NCBI GenBank assembly: GCA_014376575.1
Contig: JACMRF010000086.1
Location: 1-13,533 of the forward strand
Source: Undibacterium sp.
GTDB taxonomy: Bacteria > Pseudomonadota > Gammaproteobacteria > Burkholderiales > Burkholderiaceae
DNA: 13,533 nucleotides
Reading direction: 5' to 3'
Below, one piece after another: positions 6,297 through 13,533 of the stretch. The notes under the pieces were generated by a model. The model did not search any database. It had not been told where the DNA came from and saw only the letters and a list, made by a program, of their open reading frames with translations. The first letter of the stretch is position 1. Each line of letters opens with the position of its first letter. A program made the translations under genes and the position numbers.

Positions 6297-7061
6297 TTAC
6301 TTCACTTCTTTCCAGTACGACGCACTTAAACGCCATGCTAGCAGACTCAATAACGACAGGAACATGACGACCCAAACACCTAGACGCTTACGCGTGCTTT
6401 GCGATGGCTCTCCCATCCATTGCAAGTAAGCGACCAAATCTGTCACTGCACTGTCATATTCTATGGCTGTTAATTTGCCGTCAGTGACTTTTTCAAAGCC
6501 AGCAAATTTATGCACGACCTTGGACTCATCATGGGCATCTTTTTCTTCGATAAACTTTACGTTACGAACGCCCTGCAATTCCCATAAGACGTGTGGCATA
6601 CCAACATTCGGGAATACCATATTATTCCAACCTGTTGGCCTGCTATCGTCTTTATAGTAGGTACGAAGATAAGTATAGAGCCAGTCAGCGCCAGAGCCAG
6701 CGTTTGATGCCTTAGCACGTGCAATGACGGACAAGTCCGGCGGTACAGCACCGAACCATTCTTTAGCATCTTTCGCCGCGAGCGTGTTTTTCATCAAATC
6801 GCCCACTTTTTCACCAGTAAAAAGTAAATTACCTTTAATCTGATCTTCAGTCAAACCAATATCTTTCAAACGGTTATAACGCATAGCAGCCGCAGCGTGA
6901 CAGTTAAGGCAATAATTGACGAATAGCTTGGCACCATTCTGTAGTGCGGCCATATCATTACTGCGGTCTTCGACGCGATCCAAAGGAAATCCGCCAGTGT
7001 TAGCCAACACTAAGGCCGGTACAAAGGCCAGCGTGGCGATCAATTTTTTAAAAAATTTCAT
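6297..7061 (-). CDS. petC: Cytochrome c1 of the ubiquinol-cytochrome c reductase (bc1) complex
   Basis: A 254-residue haem protein that takes electrons from the Rieske centre and passes them to a soluble cytochrome c. Residues 1-20 are a Sec signal peptide ending in ALA. The covalent haem site CLNCH is at 51-55. The GAVPPDLSVIARAR-like block (104-116 here) and VFPNVGMPHVLW (149-160) are cytochrome c1 hallmarks, with M155 the likely sixth haem ligand. A single C-terminal membrane helix (about 227-247) anchors the protein, with its bulk in the periplasm. Length fits betaproteobacterial c1. It starts 21 bases after the petB stop with a clear AAGGA site, and is the third gene of the petABC operon. 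Confidence 0.96.
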   Translation of the reverse strand: MKFFKKLIATLAFVPALVLANTGGFPLDRVEDRSNDMAALQNGAKLFVNYCLNCHAAAAMRYNRLKDIGLTEDQIKGNLLFTGEKVGDLMKNTLAAKDAKEWFGAVPPDLSVIARAKASNAGSGADWLYTYLRTYYKDDSRPTGWNNMVFPNVGMPHVLWELQGVRNVKFIEEKDAHDESKVVHKFAGFEKVTDGKLTAIEYDSAVTDLVAYLQWMGEPSQSTRKRLGVWVVMFLSLLSLLAWRLSASYWKEVK

Positions 7062-7082
7062 GCTTATTATTCCTTTGAACGC

Positions 7083-8492
7083 TTAGTGCGCAGAAAATGT
7101 CACGCGTTTTGGCACAGGCTTGAATGTACCCATGGTGCTCCACCATGGCATCAATAAGAAGAAACCAAAGTAAATCACAGCACACACCTGAGAAACTCTT
7201 TCACCTATAAGAGATGGAGCCTGAACACCCAAGTATCCTAAAGCGACGAAAGCAATACCAAAGACAATATAAACATACTTATGCCAGTCTGGACGGTAGC
7301 GTATGGATCTAACCGGCGACAGATCGAGCCAAGGCAATGCACCCAAGATCATTACTGAAGAACCGAACAACACCACACCCCAGAATTTGGCATCCAATGC
7401 GCCAGGCATCATGCCTACAAGTGCAACAAGGGCAACGCCTGCAATTGTCATTTTGATTTTTGATGGCAATTTACTCGCCACGAAAATCAAACCAACATAG
7501 GCGACGATACTGACCATTACTACATACATGAACTCGGTAGTAGTTGCGCGCAAAATAGAGTAAAACGGCGTGAAGTACCATGTCGGCGCGATATGCAAAG
7601 GCGTTTTCAGTGAGTCGGCAGGAATAAAATTATTGTACTCTAGGAAGTATCCGCCCATTTCTGGAGCAAAGAAAACAACCGCACTGAAAATAACGAGGAA
7701 AACCGTTACACCGAAGATGTCGTGAAATGTGTAGTAAGGGTGAGACGGAACGCTGTCAAGCGGATGTCCGTCCGGGCCTAAATTATCTTTGACTTCAATA
7801 CCATCAGGATTATTCGAGCCGACTTCATGCAATGCGATCAAATGGGCGACGACCAAACCTAGCAAGACCAAAGGGATAGCAATGACATGGAAAGAGAAGA
7901 AGCGGTTGAGCGTTGCATCAGACACGACATAGTCACCGCGAATCCAAAGTGACAAATCTGGGCCAATAAACGGAATTGCGCCGAATAGGTTCACAATAAC
8001 TTGCGCGCCCCAGTAAGACATTTGTCCCCAAGGCAGCAAGTAACCAAAGAAGGCTTCCGCCATTAAGCAAAGGAAAATTGTGAAACCAAACAACCATATT
8101 AATTCACGGGGTTTGCGATAAGAGCCGTACATTAGCGCACGAGTCATGTGCAAATAAATAATGATGAAGAAAGCTGAGGCACCGGTTGAATGCATGTAAC
8201 GCACCAGCCAACCCCAAGGTACTTCGCGCATGATGTACTCTACTGACGCGAAAGCCATGCCAGCATCAGGTTTGTAATGCATGACCAAAAAAATACCCGT
8301 CACAATTTGTATCACCAACACCAACATCGCCAGCGAACCAAATATGTACCAGAAATTAAAATTCTTTGGTGCGTAATAGTTACCCCATTGATCGTTCCAC
8401 AACTTTGTCAATGGGAAACGGGAATCGACCCAATTGAGCGCCTTATCAATAACTGGAGCGTCAGCAGGAAGTTTTTTCTCAATAAATGCCAT
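7083..8492 (-). CDS. petB: Cytochrome b of the bc1 complex
   Basis: A 469-residue multi-helix inner membrane protein that carries the low- and high-potential b haems and both quinone sites. Likely haem ligands are H101 and H115 in one helix, and H202 and H217 in a later one. The spacing of the second pair is 15 residues, compared with 14 in mitochondrial cytochrome b. QMSYWGAQVIVNL at 157-169 is the usual block near the quinol oxidation site. The PEWY motif of that site reads PTWY at 303-306, so the catalytic-loop glutamate is replaced. The C-terminal part (about 325-455) has further membrane helices. It begins two bases after the petA stop, with the GGCGAGG region at the end of petA as ribosome binding site, so translation is probably coupled. 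Confidence 0.97.
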   Translation of the reverse strand: MAFIEKKLPADAPVIDKALNWVDSRFPLTKLWNDQWGNYYAPKNFNFWYIFGSLAMLVLVIQIVTGIFLVMHYKPDAGMAFASVEYIMREVPWGWLVRYMHSTGASAFFIIIYLHMTRALMYGSYRKPRELIWLFGFTIFLCLMAEAFFGYLLPWGQMSYWGAQVIVNLFGAIPFIGPDLSLWIRGDYVVSDATLNRFFSFHVIAIPLVLLGLVVAHLIALHEVGSNNPDGIEVKDNLGPDGHPLDSVPSHPYYTFHDIFGVTVFLVIFSAVVFFAPEMGGYFLEYNNFIPADSLKTPLHIAPTWYFTPFYSILRATTTEFMYVVMVSIVAYVGLIFVASKLPSKIKMTIAGVALVALVGMMPGALDAKFWGVVLFGSSVMILGALPWLDLSPVRSIRYRPDWHKYVYIVFGIAFVALGYLGVQAPSLIGERVSQVCAVIYFGFFLLMPWWSTMGTFKPVPKRVTFSAH

Positions 8493-8494
8493 GA

Positions 8495-9109
8495 TTAAGC
8501 CTCGCCTTTCTCATCTTTGCCGATGAGGATTTTAGTTTCCGACAAGTACATATGACGGGGGACATCCAAATTTTGTGGTGCTGGCTTGTTTTTATAAACG
8601 CGACCGGCCAAATCAAAAGTAGAACCATGACAAGGGCATAAAAAGCCTCCATTCCAATCGTCCGGCAATGAAGGCTGAGCACCGGCAGCAAATTTAGAAC
8701 TTGGCGAGCAGCCAAGGTGAGAGCAAATGCCGACAGTGATTAATATTTCGCTATGTTCGGCTCTTGAACGGCTTTGGTTTTTGCAATATTCAGGAATATC
8801 CATTGTGTAAGGCTTATCTGATTTTGGGTCAGCAACCTTATCTTCTGTTTTAGCGAGACTTGCCATCATTTCAGGCGTACGCTTAAGTACCCATACTGGC
8901 TTACCGCGCCATTCAAATACCTTCATTTCACCCGGCTTTAAATCCGAGATATCAGCTTCTACTGGCGCGCCTGCCGCTTTTGCACGCTCAGATGGCTGAA
9001 AAGTGCTCACTAACGCACCTGCCGTTGCCAAACCAGCCACGCCACCCACCGCGCACGTTGCGACGAGCAAGCCGCGACGGCCGGAATCGACCTGCTTTTC
9101 GATACCCAT
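8495..9109 (-). CDS. petA: Rieske iron-sulfur subunit of the bc1 complex
   Basis: A 204-residue protein that carries the high-potential [2Fe-2S] centre which oxidises ubiquinol. The N-terminus has a twin-arginine motif (SGRRGLLVATC at 9-19) leading into a single membrane helix (about 13-36) that serves as an uncleaved Tat signal and anchor. The cluster-binding motifs are CSHLGC at 129-134 and CPCHGS at 158-163, giving two Cys and two His ligands plus the disulfide pair. The more usual CTHLGC has serine for threonine here. The remaining fold, including FDLAGRVYKNKPAPQNL, is normal. A GGGG sequence 7-10 bases upstream serves as ribosome binding site. It is the first gene of petABC and depends on the Tat system, whose genes tatB and tatC lie at the right end of the window. 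Confidence 0.97.
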   Translation of the reverse strand: MGIEKQVDSGRRGLLVATCAVGGVAGLATAGALVSTFQPSERAKAAGAPVEADISDLKPGEMKVFEWRGKPVWVLKRTPEMMASLAKTEDKVADPKSDKPYTMDIPEYCKNQSRSRAEHSEILITVGICSHLGCSPSSKFAAGAQPSLPDDWNGGFLCPCHGSTFDLAGRVYKNKPAPQNLDVPRHMYLSETKILIGKDEKGEA

Positions 9110-9172
9110 ACCAACCCCAATCTATCAAAAATCAAAACTTGATGAAGCAATACGCACTTCTAACAACCTTAA

Positions 9173-9201
9173 ATTATAAAGTAGCTGAGTATGCTTTTAA
9201 A
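9173..9201 (-). promoter_or_regulatory. Putative promoter of the petABC operon
   Basis: On the minus strand a perfect TATAAT reads at 9178-9173, with TTTAAA at 9201-9196 as -35 and a 17-base spacer. Start of transcription would be about 57 bases before the petA ATG. It is the best-formed minus-strand promoter in this AT-rich interval. Confidence 0.55.
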
Positions 9202-9321
9202 GAAAAAGATGTTGCGAAGCACAAACTATCACTAGTTTTTCGATATTTTGCTGAATAATTTGACGTTTTAACTTAATAGCCATCAACTGATCATGACTAG
9301 CTAACGTAACTAACACAGGAT

Positions 9322-9350
9322 TTGACAAAATTTTATTTAAAAAAAATGCT
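9322..9350 (+). promoter_or_regulatory. Putative promoter of mscL
   Basis: A perfect -35 TTGACA lies at 9322-9327. With a 17-base spacer the -10 position reads AATGCT (9345-9350), a three-of-six match. TATTAT at 9358-9363 is a better -10 but too far from this -35. The ribosome binding site is AAAGGA just before the mscL ATG at 9410. Confidence 0.4.
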
Positions 9351-9409
9351 TACGGATTATTATATTTTCGTTTTAGTACATTTTTCTTGCCAATTTCAAA
9401 GGAACACAA

Positions 9410-9829
9410 ATGAGTATGATGCAAGAATTCAAGGATTTCGCTTCAAAAGGCAATGTAGTCGATTTGGCTGTCGGTGTTATCATCGGTGCCGCTTTTGGAA
9501 AAATAGTCGACTCCTTAGTTGCTGATATTGTTATGCCTGTTGTTGGGAAAATTTTCGGAGGACTTGATTTTTCGAGTTACTACATTCCTCTTAACGGGCA
9601 GGCAAGTAGTCTTGCTTTGGCTGAGGCAAAAAAAGCTGGCGCCGTTTTAGCGTATGGAAATTTTATTACTATTGCACTGAATTTTATTATTTTGGCATTC
9701 ATTATTTTTCAAATGGTGCAAATCTTTAATAAAATGAAAAAAGCTGAAGCCGTTGCGCCCGCAGCTACACCAGCGACACCTGAAGATGTCATCTTACTGC
9801 GTGAAATTCGCGACGCGCTAAGGAAATAA
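9410..9829 (+). CDS. mscL: Large-conductance mechanosensitive channel MscL
   Basis: A 139-residue channel subunit. MscL forms a homopentamer in the inner membrane that opens under lateral tension and releases solutes during hypo-osmotic shock. The N-terminal amphipathic helix ([11 protein letters not shown] at 6-16) runs into the first membrane helix (about 17-43, with the tightly packed [11 protein letters not shown] pore-lining face). A periplasmic loop (about 45-78) follows, then a second membrane helix (about 83-105), and a cytoplasmic helical bundle with LLREIRDAL at 129-137. Length and motif order are normal. An Ala/Pro-rich linker (113-124) separates the membrane part from the bundle. 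An AAGGA ribosome binding site sits seven bases upstream; a second ATG at 9416 is a less likely start. Confidence 0.97.
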   Translation: MSMMQEFKDFASKGNVVDLAVGVIIGAAFGKIVDSLVADIVMPVVGKIFGGLDFSSYYIPLNGQASSLALAEAKKAGAVLAYGNFITIALNFIILAFIIFQMVQIFNKMKKAEAVAPAATPATPEDVILLREIRDALRK

Positions 9830-9842
9830 ATTGTAATCTAAC

Positions 9843-9884
9843 ATCTTAAATGCTAACGATGCTTCAATTTGCGGCATTTAAGAT
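9843..9884. terminator. Hairpin between convergent mscL and Nif3-like genes
   Basis: ATCTTAAATGC at 9843-9853 pairs perfectly with GCATTTAAGAT at 9874-9884 across a 20-base loop. It lies between the ends of two convergent genes, where a shared terminator is expected. The stem is AT-rich and lacks a long T-run, so efficiency is doubtful. Confidence 0.5.
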
Positions 9885-9886
9885 CG

Positions 9887-10654
9887 TCATACCGGATTAT
9901 CAATATCAATGAAATGGTGTATCAAGCCAAAGTGGTTTGCGATATGCGCGCCTAGAGCCTGAACTCCGTAACGCTCGGTAGCGTGATGGCCGCAAGCGAG
10001 GTACGCAACCCCAGACTCTCTGGCTAAATGCACTGTAGGCTCAGAAATCTCTCCACTTAAATAGACTGAAGCACCCGCAGAAATTGCCTGGTCAAACATG
10101 GTTTGCGCAGCCCCTGTACACCAGGCAATCTGACTGAGCAACTGATCTGGGCTTCCAATCAACAAGGGCTTACGTTGCAATCTACGCTCAATATGACGCG
10201 CCAGGTCGCCAACGGTTCGCACGGAACTATCGTCCATAGTCCCCATCCATCCTAAATCATCTTCCCCAAATCTCGATACCGGGTATAAATCCAAGATTTT
10301 GGCTAGTTGGGCGTTATTTCCTAATTGCGGGTGCATATCCAAAGGCAAGTGAAAAGCAAAAAGAGAAATATCATTTTCTAAAAGCAACTTCAAACGTTTT
10401 TGTTTTTGACCAATCACGCGCATATCTTCACCGCGCCAAAAATATCCATGATGCACTAGCACCGCGTCAGCATGAAGATCCACCGCTTTTTCCAACAAAG
10501 CCAGGCTGGCTGTGACGCCGCTCACCAGCAGTTTAATTTCAGAGCGCCCTTCCACCTGAACGCCATTTGGGCAATAATCACGGAAGCGCGCTATTTGCAA
10601 TTCTGTAGCAAGAAATTGTGCCAGTGCATCTCTATTGACTGATTTTATTTTCAT
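9887..10654 (-). CDS. Nif3/YbgI-family dinuclear metal protein (annotated in databases as GTP cyclohydrolase I type 2-like)
   Basis: A 255-residue protein of the Nif3/YbgI family, which forms ring-shaped hexamers with two metal ions per active site. Visible family motifs are [11 protein letters not shown] near the N-terminus (about 26-36), the metal-binding HHGYFW at about 68-73, HLPLD at about 102-106, and the C-terminal GHHATERYG at about 222-230. These supply the His, Asp and Glu metal ligands. The true biochemical role of the family is unsettled; a GTP cyclohydrolase name is often used without proof in bacteria. I chose ATG at 10654; a TTG two codons upstream (10660) is possible because the AGGGA site lies close to it. 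The start is only 14 bases from the divergent protease gene. Confidence 0.93.
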   Translation of the reverse strand: MKIKSVNRDALAQFLATELQIARFRDYCPNGVQVEGRSEIKLLVSGVTASLALLEKAVDLHADAVLVHHGYFWRGEDMRVIGQKQKRLKLLLENDISLFAFHLPLDMHPQLGNNAQLAKILDLYPVSRFGEDDLGWMGTMDDSSVRTVGDLARHIERRLQRKPLLIGSPDQLLSQIAWCTGAAQTMFDQAISAGASVYLSGEISEPTVHLARESGVAYLACGHHATERYGVQALGAHIANHFGLIHHFIDIDNPV

Positions 10655-10668
10655 ACTCAACTTTCCCT

Positions 10669-11835
10669 ATGCGTCGTTTATGGCTATTATTTGCGCAAAC
10701 CGCCACTGTGAGTTTGGCACTATGGTTTATTGTAACCACCTTAAAACCCAATTGGACTAATCAATTATCGGGGTCAAGTCAAAGCCTCCAGCTAGCATCT
10801 TCAGTCAATATACAAGAAGCCGCCCCTACTGCGATGTCTGCGCAAGCCTCTTACCGCGTTGGTGCCAAGCGAGCAATGACTTCGGTAGTCAATATCAATA
10901 CGGCAAAAGACTCACACAAATCCAATAGTGCACTGCTCAACGAACCTTTTATTAAGCGTTTTTTTGGTGACCACCCAGATCCCCAAGCTGAGCGGCAAGC
11001 CAACCTAGGTTCCGGTGTCATCGTCAGCCAACAAGGTTTTATTTTGACCAATTATCACGTTATAGAAGGCGCAGATGAGATTGATGTTTCTTTATCTGAT
11101 GGGCGCAAAGCGATCGCGAAACTTGTAGGTACAGACCCTGAAACCGATTTGGCGGTCATAAAAATCGACTTACCTAACTTACCTGCCATCACCTTTGGCC
11201 ATTCAGAACTGGTAAGCGTCGGCGATGTTGTGCTGGCGATAGGTAATCCATTTGGTGTTGGCCAGACAGTCACGATGGGAATTATTTCTGCGCTTGGGCG
11301 CGACGATGTCGGTTTAAATACCTATGAAAATTTTATTCAAACTGACGCGGCGGTTAACTTCGGAAATTCAGGCGGTGCGCTGGTTGACATTCAAGGAAAT
11401 CTGCTCGGCATTAACTCCGCTATTTACTCACGCAATGGCGGCTCATTAGGCATCGGTTTTGCGATCCCCGTTACCACGATCAAAACGGTGATAGAGGCCA
11501 TTATCGCGGATGGACAAGTTATTCGGGGCTGGATAGGGGTAGAGCCACAAGACATCACGCCAGAGATGGCGGACAGCTTTAACATCAAGCAAACATCAGG
11601 CGCCATCGTGGCGGGCGTCATTCGTGGCGGCCCTGCAGATAAGGCGGGGATCAAGCCAGGGGATATTTTGATCGCGATTGAAGGAAAACCCGCCGCCAAC
11701 AAAACTGAGGTTCTCAACCTGATCGCGCAATTGAAACCCAATAGCAAGGCTAAATTCACGCTCTTAAGAAACTCTGCCCAAACGAGCTTAAATGTTGTGA
11801 TAGGCAAACGCCCATCTATCAAGCGTGAAGAATAA
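10669..11835 (+). CDS. Membrane-anchored DegS/HtrA-like serine protease
   Basis: A 388-residue S1C trypsin-like protease with a single PDZ domain, the architecture of DegS rather than two-PDZ DegP. Residues about 4-24 are a membrane helix that probably serves as an anchor, with the rest in the periplasm. The catalytic triad is H130 (in TNYHVIEGA), D160 (in DPETDLAVIK) and S234 (in GNSGGAL at 232-238). The PDZ domain is about 285-380 and includes GPADKAGIKPGDI. DegS proteins sense misfolded outer-membrane proteins and cut an anti-sigma factor; that role here is inferred from architecture and no anti-sigma gene is in the window. No Shine-Dalgarno precedes the ATG, which begins 14 bases from the divergent Nif3 start, so the promoter must overlap the neighbour's coding sequence. 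The N-terminus is nevertheless the expected one for betaproteobacterial homologues. Confidence 0.93.
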   Translation: MRRLWLLFAQTATVSLALWFIVTTLKPNWTNQLSGSSQSLQLASSVNIQEAAPTAMSAQASYRVGAKRAMTSVVNINTAKDSHKSNSALLNEPFIKRFFGDHPDPQAERQANLGSGVIVSQQGFILTNYHVIEGADEIDVSLSDGRKAIAKLVGTDPETDLAVIKIDLPNLPAITFGHSELVSVGDVVLAIGNPFGVGQTVTMGIISALGRDDVGLNTYENFIQTDAAVNFGNSGGALVDIQGNLLGINSAIYSRNGGSLGIGFAIPVTTIKTVIEAIIADGQVIRGWIGVEPQDITPEMADSFNIKQTSGAIVAGVIRGGPADKAGIKPGDILIAIEGKPAANKTEVLNLIAQLKPNSKAKFTLLRNSAQTSLNVVIGKRPSIKREE

Positions 11836-11856
11836 TTTTATAGCCGGAACTGAGCC

Positions 11857-12540
11857 ATGCATATTCGAGATTTAAGTCGGTTTTTATTTGAATTATCCGA
11901 AAACAATAACCGCGCCTGGTTTGTCATGAATAAGCCGCGCTATGATATTTTACGCGGAGAATTTTTGCAGCTCGTCACCGAACTGGTTGGGGATATCAGC
12001 AAGTTTGATCCTATGATTGCCGGTTGTGAACCCAAAAAAGCACTATTCCGAATCAATCGTGACGTTCGTTTCCGGGCGGATAAATCCCCTTATAAAACGA
12101 CATTTTCTGCGTCCGTTTTACCGAGTGGCCGTAAGAAACCGAGCGAAGGTGGTGGCCCAGCTTATTATTTTCAAATGGATGCGACTGGAAGACTGTTTTT
12201 CGCTGTGGGTGAATACATGCCACCATCTGACAGACTGCGTGCGATACGCAATCACATTGTGGCGGACACGACAGGCTTTTCTAAAATGCTGAAAAACAAG
12301 AATTTCAAAGAAACCTTTGGCGCCCTGCAAGAAGAAGGTAAATTAATCAGGCCACCAAAAGGATTTGATGCGGATCACTCGCACCTCGAACACCTAAAAC
12401 TAAAGAATTTTATAGTGTGGACAGAGTGCTCCCTTGATGGGATGGACACAGAGCAACTGCAGCAAACTTTGCTCAAAGGATTCAAAGCTGCCTATCCTTT
12501 GGTTTGCTGGCTGCGAGCTGCCGCTTATTCTGCTCAATGA
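11857..12540 (+). CDS. DUF2461 family protein, function unknown
   Basis: A 227-residue soluble protein recognised as the DUF2461 family (also known as TIGR02453). The conserved segments are FRINRDVRFRADKSPYKT (64-81), the VGEYMPPSDRLRAIR stretch (about 117-131), and RPPKGFD followed by a conserved His region (about 165-175). No signal peptide or membrane helix is evident. Family function is not known; no catalytic motif can be named with confidence. It starts 21 bases after the DegS-like gene on the same strand, so they are likely co-transcribed. Its last seven bases overlap the end of tatC on the opposite strand. Length is ordinary for the family. Confidence 0.88.
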   Translation: MHIRDLSRFLFELSENNNRAWFVMNKPRYDILRGEFLQLVTELVGDISKFDPMIAGCEPKKALFRINRDVRFRADKSPYKTTFSASVLPSGRKKPSEGGGPAYYFQMDATGRLFFAVGEYMPPSDRLRAIRNHIVADTTGFSKMLKNKNFKETFGALQEEGKLIRPPKGFDADHSHLEHLKLKNFIVWTECSLDGMDTEQLQQTLLKGFKAAYPLVCWLRAAAYSAQ

Positions 12541-13289
12541 TCTGGTGCTTGCGTTACTTTGACAAATAAAGGCGCGACAATTAAACCCAGCTCAAAGAGA
12601 AACCACATTGGAAACGCCAAAGAAAGCATACTGACAATATCTGGCGGAGTGACGACCGCCGCAATAGCGAAAGCCCCAACAACTATATACGGACGCATTG
12701 CCTTGAATTTATCGACAGAGACTAAGCCCATTCTCACCAAAACAATCACAACAATCGGCACCTCGAATGTCACACCAAACGCCAAGCACATGGACATGAT
12801 GAAATCGAGATAGTTTTCAATATCAGGTGCAACGGTAATCGATGTCGGCGCAAATTCATTAATGAATTTAAAGACGCGACCAAAAACGAAAAAATAGCAA
12901 AAAGCGACACCAGATAAAAAGAGCAAAGAAGAAGAGACGACCAAGGGCGCGACCAATCTTTTCTCATGCGAATACAAACCAGGAGCAATAAACGCCCACG
13001 CCTGATATAACACCCAGGGCAAGGCCAGCATGAAGGCGACCAATAGCGTCACTTTCATCGGCACCAAAAATGGGGAAATAACCCCGGTCGCAATCATCTT
13101 CGCGCCAACGGGCAGCGAGGCAATCATAGGCTGCGCCAGAAAATCATAAATGGCAGAAGGGCCAGGCCAAGCAAACAGTGCGGCACAGGCGATTGCAATC
13201 CCTATAGACGCCTTCACCAAGCGATCGCGCAATTCAACCAGATGAGAAATAAAGCTATCTGCCGCACCCTGCGAGTTTAAGTCAGTCAT
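12534..13289 (-). CDS. tatC: Sec-independent protein translocase subunit TatC
   Basis: A 251-residue inner membrane protein with six predicted helices. TatC, together with TatB, binds the twin-arginine signal peptide and recruits TatA to move folded proteins across the membrane. Landmark residues are present: the cytoplasmic N-terminal HLVELR at 16-21 (E19), SPFLVPMKV at 72-80, the F175-E176 pair in FGVTFEVP, and TPPD at 214-217. They correspond to the signal-peptide-binding and structural residues known in E. coli TatC. Length is typical. It starts 41 bases after the tatB stop, in the usual tatBC order. The Rieske protein encoded by petA in this window is an expected substrate. Confidence 0.97.
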   Translation of the reverse strand: MTDLNSQGAADSFISHLVELRDRLVKASIGIAIACAALFAWPGPSAIYDFLAQPMIASLPVGAKMIATGVISPFLVPMKVTLLVAFMLALPWVLYQAWAFIAPGLYSHEKRLVAPLVVSSSLLFLSGVAFCYFFVFGRVFKFINEFAPTSITVAPDIENYLDFIMSMCLAFGVTFEVPIVVIVLVRMGLVSVDKFKAMRPYIVVGAFAIAAVVTPPDIVSMLSLAFPMWFLFELGLIVAPLFVKVTQAPDH

Positions 13290-13330
13290 GCAAGGCCTGT
13301 AACAAATTGGGGAGGGAAATAATGCAGCAT

Positions 13331-13533
13331 TTAATAGAAGCTCTGAGCTGATTGTGGCTTGACACGGTGAAGCGCCATCCGTGCCGAACCTGAAATCACA
13401 TGCGCACGATGACCATTGCGGTTTTTATACCATGCTGGCAGCGCAGAAGTGCGCGCCAATTTCTTACGGCGAAAATCCTTCGCCTTGACAGAAATCGCAT
13501 CGGTCGTCGGATGGTTCAATAAAACCGAACCAG
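13331..13533 (-). CDS. tatB: Sec-independent protein translocase subunit TatB (C-terminal part only)
   Basis: The last 67 residues of a gene that runs off the right edge of the window, so its start is not visible. The tail is very basic, with KDFRRKKLARTSALPAWYK and later NRNGHRAHVISGSARMAL. This fits the variable basic C-terminus of betaproteobacterial TatB, in which a WYK segment followed by basic residues is common as far as I recall. The conserved N-terminal membrane helix of TatB is outside the window, so identification rests on this tail and on position directly upstream of tatC on the same strand. A TTG at 13519 is in frame but is internal, since the open frame continues to the edge. 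Confidence 0.75.
   Translation of the reverse strand, partial: GSVLLNHPTTDAISVKAKDFRRKKLARTSALPAWYKNRNGHRAHVISGSARMALHRVKPQSAQSFY

Larger units (their letters stand above)
9110..9409. other. AT-rich divergent intergenic region between petA and mscL
   Basis: Three hundred bases without a convincing gene, visibly richer in A+T than the flanking genes. It contains the petA promoter candidate on the minus strand and an mscL promoter candidate on the plus strand. I see no RNA gene, strong hairpin or long repeat in it. Confidence 0.6.

Noticed and set aside
10655..10660. TTG start adding two residues to the Nif3-like protein
   Set aside because: Possible given the nearby AGGGA, but ATG 10654 has acceptable spacing to the same site and is the more usual codon.
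13331..13519. A complete 62-residue protein from a TTG at 13519
   Set aside because: The frame stays open to the window edge and the sequence fits the basic C-terminal tail of TatB next to tatC, so it is a partial gene and not a short one.

Overview
The window looks like a chromosomal segment from a betaproteobacterium of the order Burkholderiales, most likely the Oxalobacteraceae (Undibacterium / Herminiimonas-like). This rests on protein flavour and gene order: tatB-tatC, a DegS-like protease, a Nif3/YbgI protein, petA-petB-petC and sspA-sspB lie close together, as is typical of that order. The genus is an inference from memory, not a database result.

Layout. Positions 1-480 carry no gene but hold two different inverted-repeat structures: a ~176-base imperfect palindrome and an 84-base segment bounded by perfect 11-base inverted repeats. 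Next come grxD (CGFS monothiol glutaredoxin) and ubiX (flavin prenyltransferase), closely spaced on the plus strand, then a 421-base stretch without a convincing gene. Positions 1813-4841 form a signalling locus. It has an intact GAF/HD-GYP protein (probable cyclic-di-GMP phosphodiesterase) followed by a decayed CHASE2 sensor gene with at least two stops and two single-base frameshifts, a heptanucleotide tandem repeat inside the dead gene, and a second broken remnant. A strong, probably bidirectional terminator closes this locus and also ends tRNA-Thr(UGU) on the minus strand.

From 4994 to 9109 the minus strand carries petA-petB-petC (Rieske protein, cytochrome b and cytochrome c1 of the bc1 complex), then sspA (RNA polymerase-associated, GST fold) and sspB (ClpXP adaptor). 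A 300-base AT-rich interval separates petA from the divergent mscL (mechanosensitive channel). A Nif3-like metalloprotein (minus) and a membrane-anchored DegS/HtrA-like protease (plus) start only 14 bases apart, back to back. A DUF2461 gene follows the protease and overlaps tatC tail-to-tail. The window ends inside tatB.

How the parts work together: the Rieske protein has a twin-arginine signal, so petA encodes a probable substrate of the TatBC translocase encoded at the right end. The bc1 genes, UbiX (ubiquinone synthesis) and the CGFS glutaredoxin (Fe-S handling) all serve respiration. SspA/SspB, the DegS-like protease and MscL belong to stress and envelope quality control. Most of the window is conserved core genome. 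The unusual material is the repeats at the left end and the decaying CHASE2/HD-GYP locus. I found no CRISPR array, phage, integrase or transposase gene, and no clear candidate for a wholly new system.
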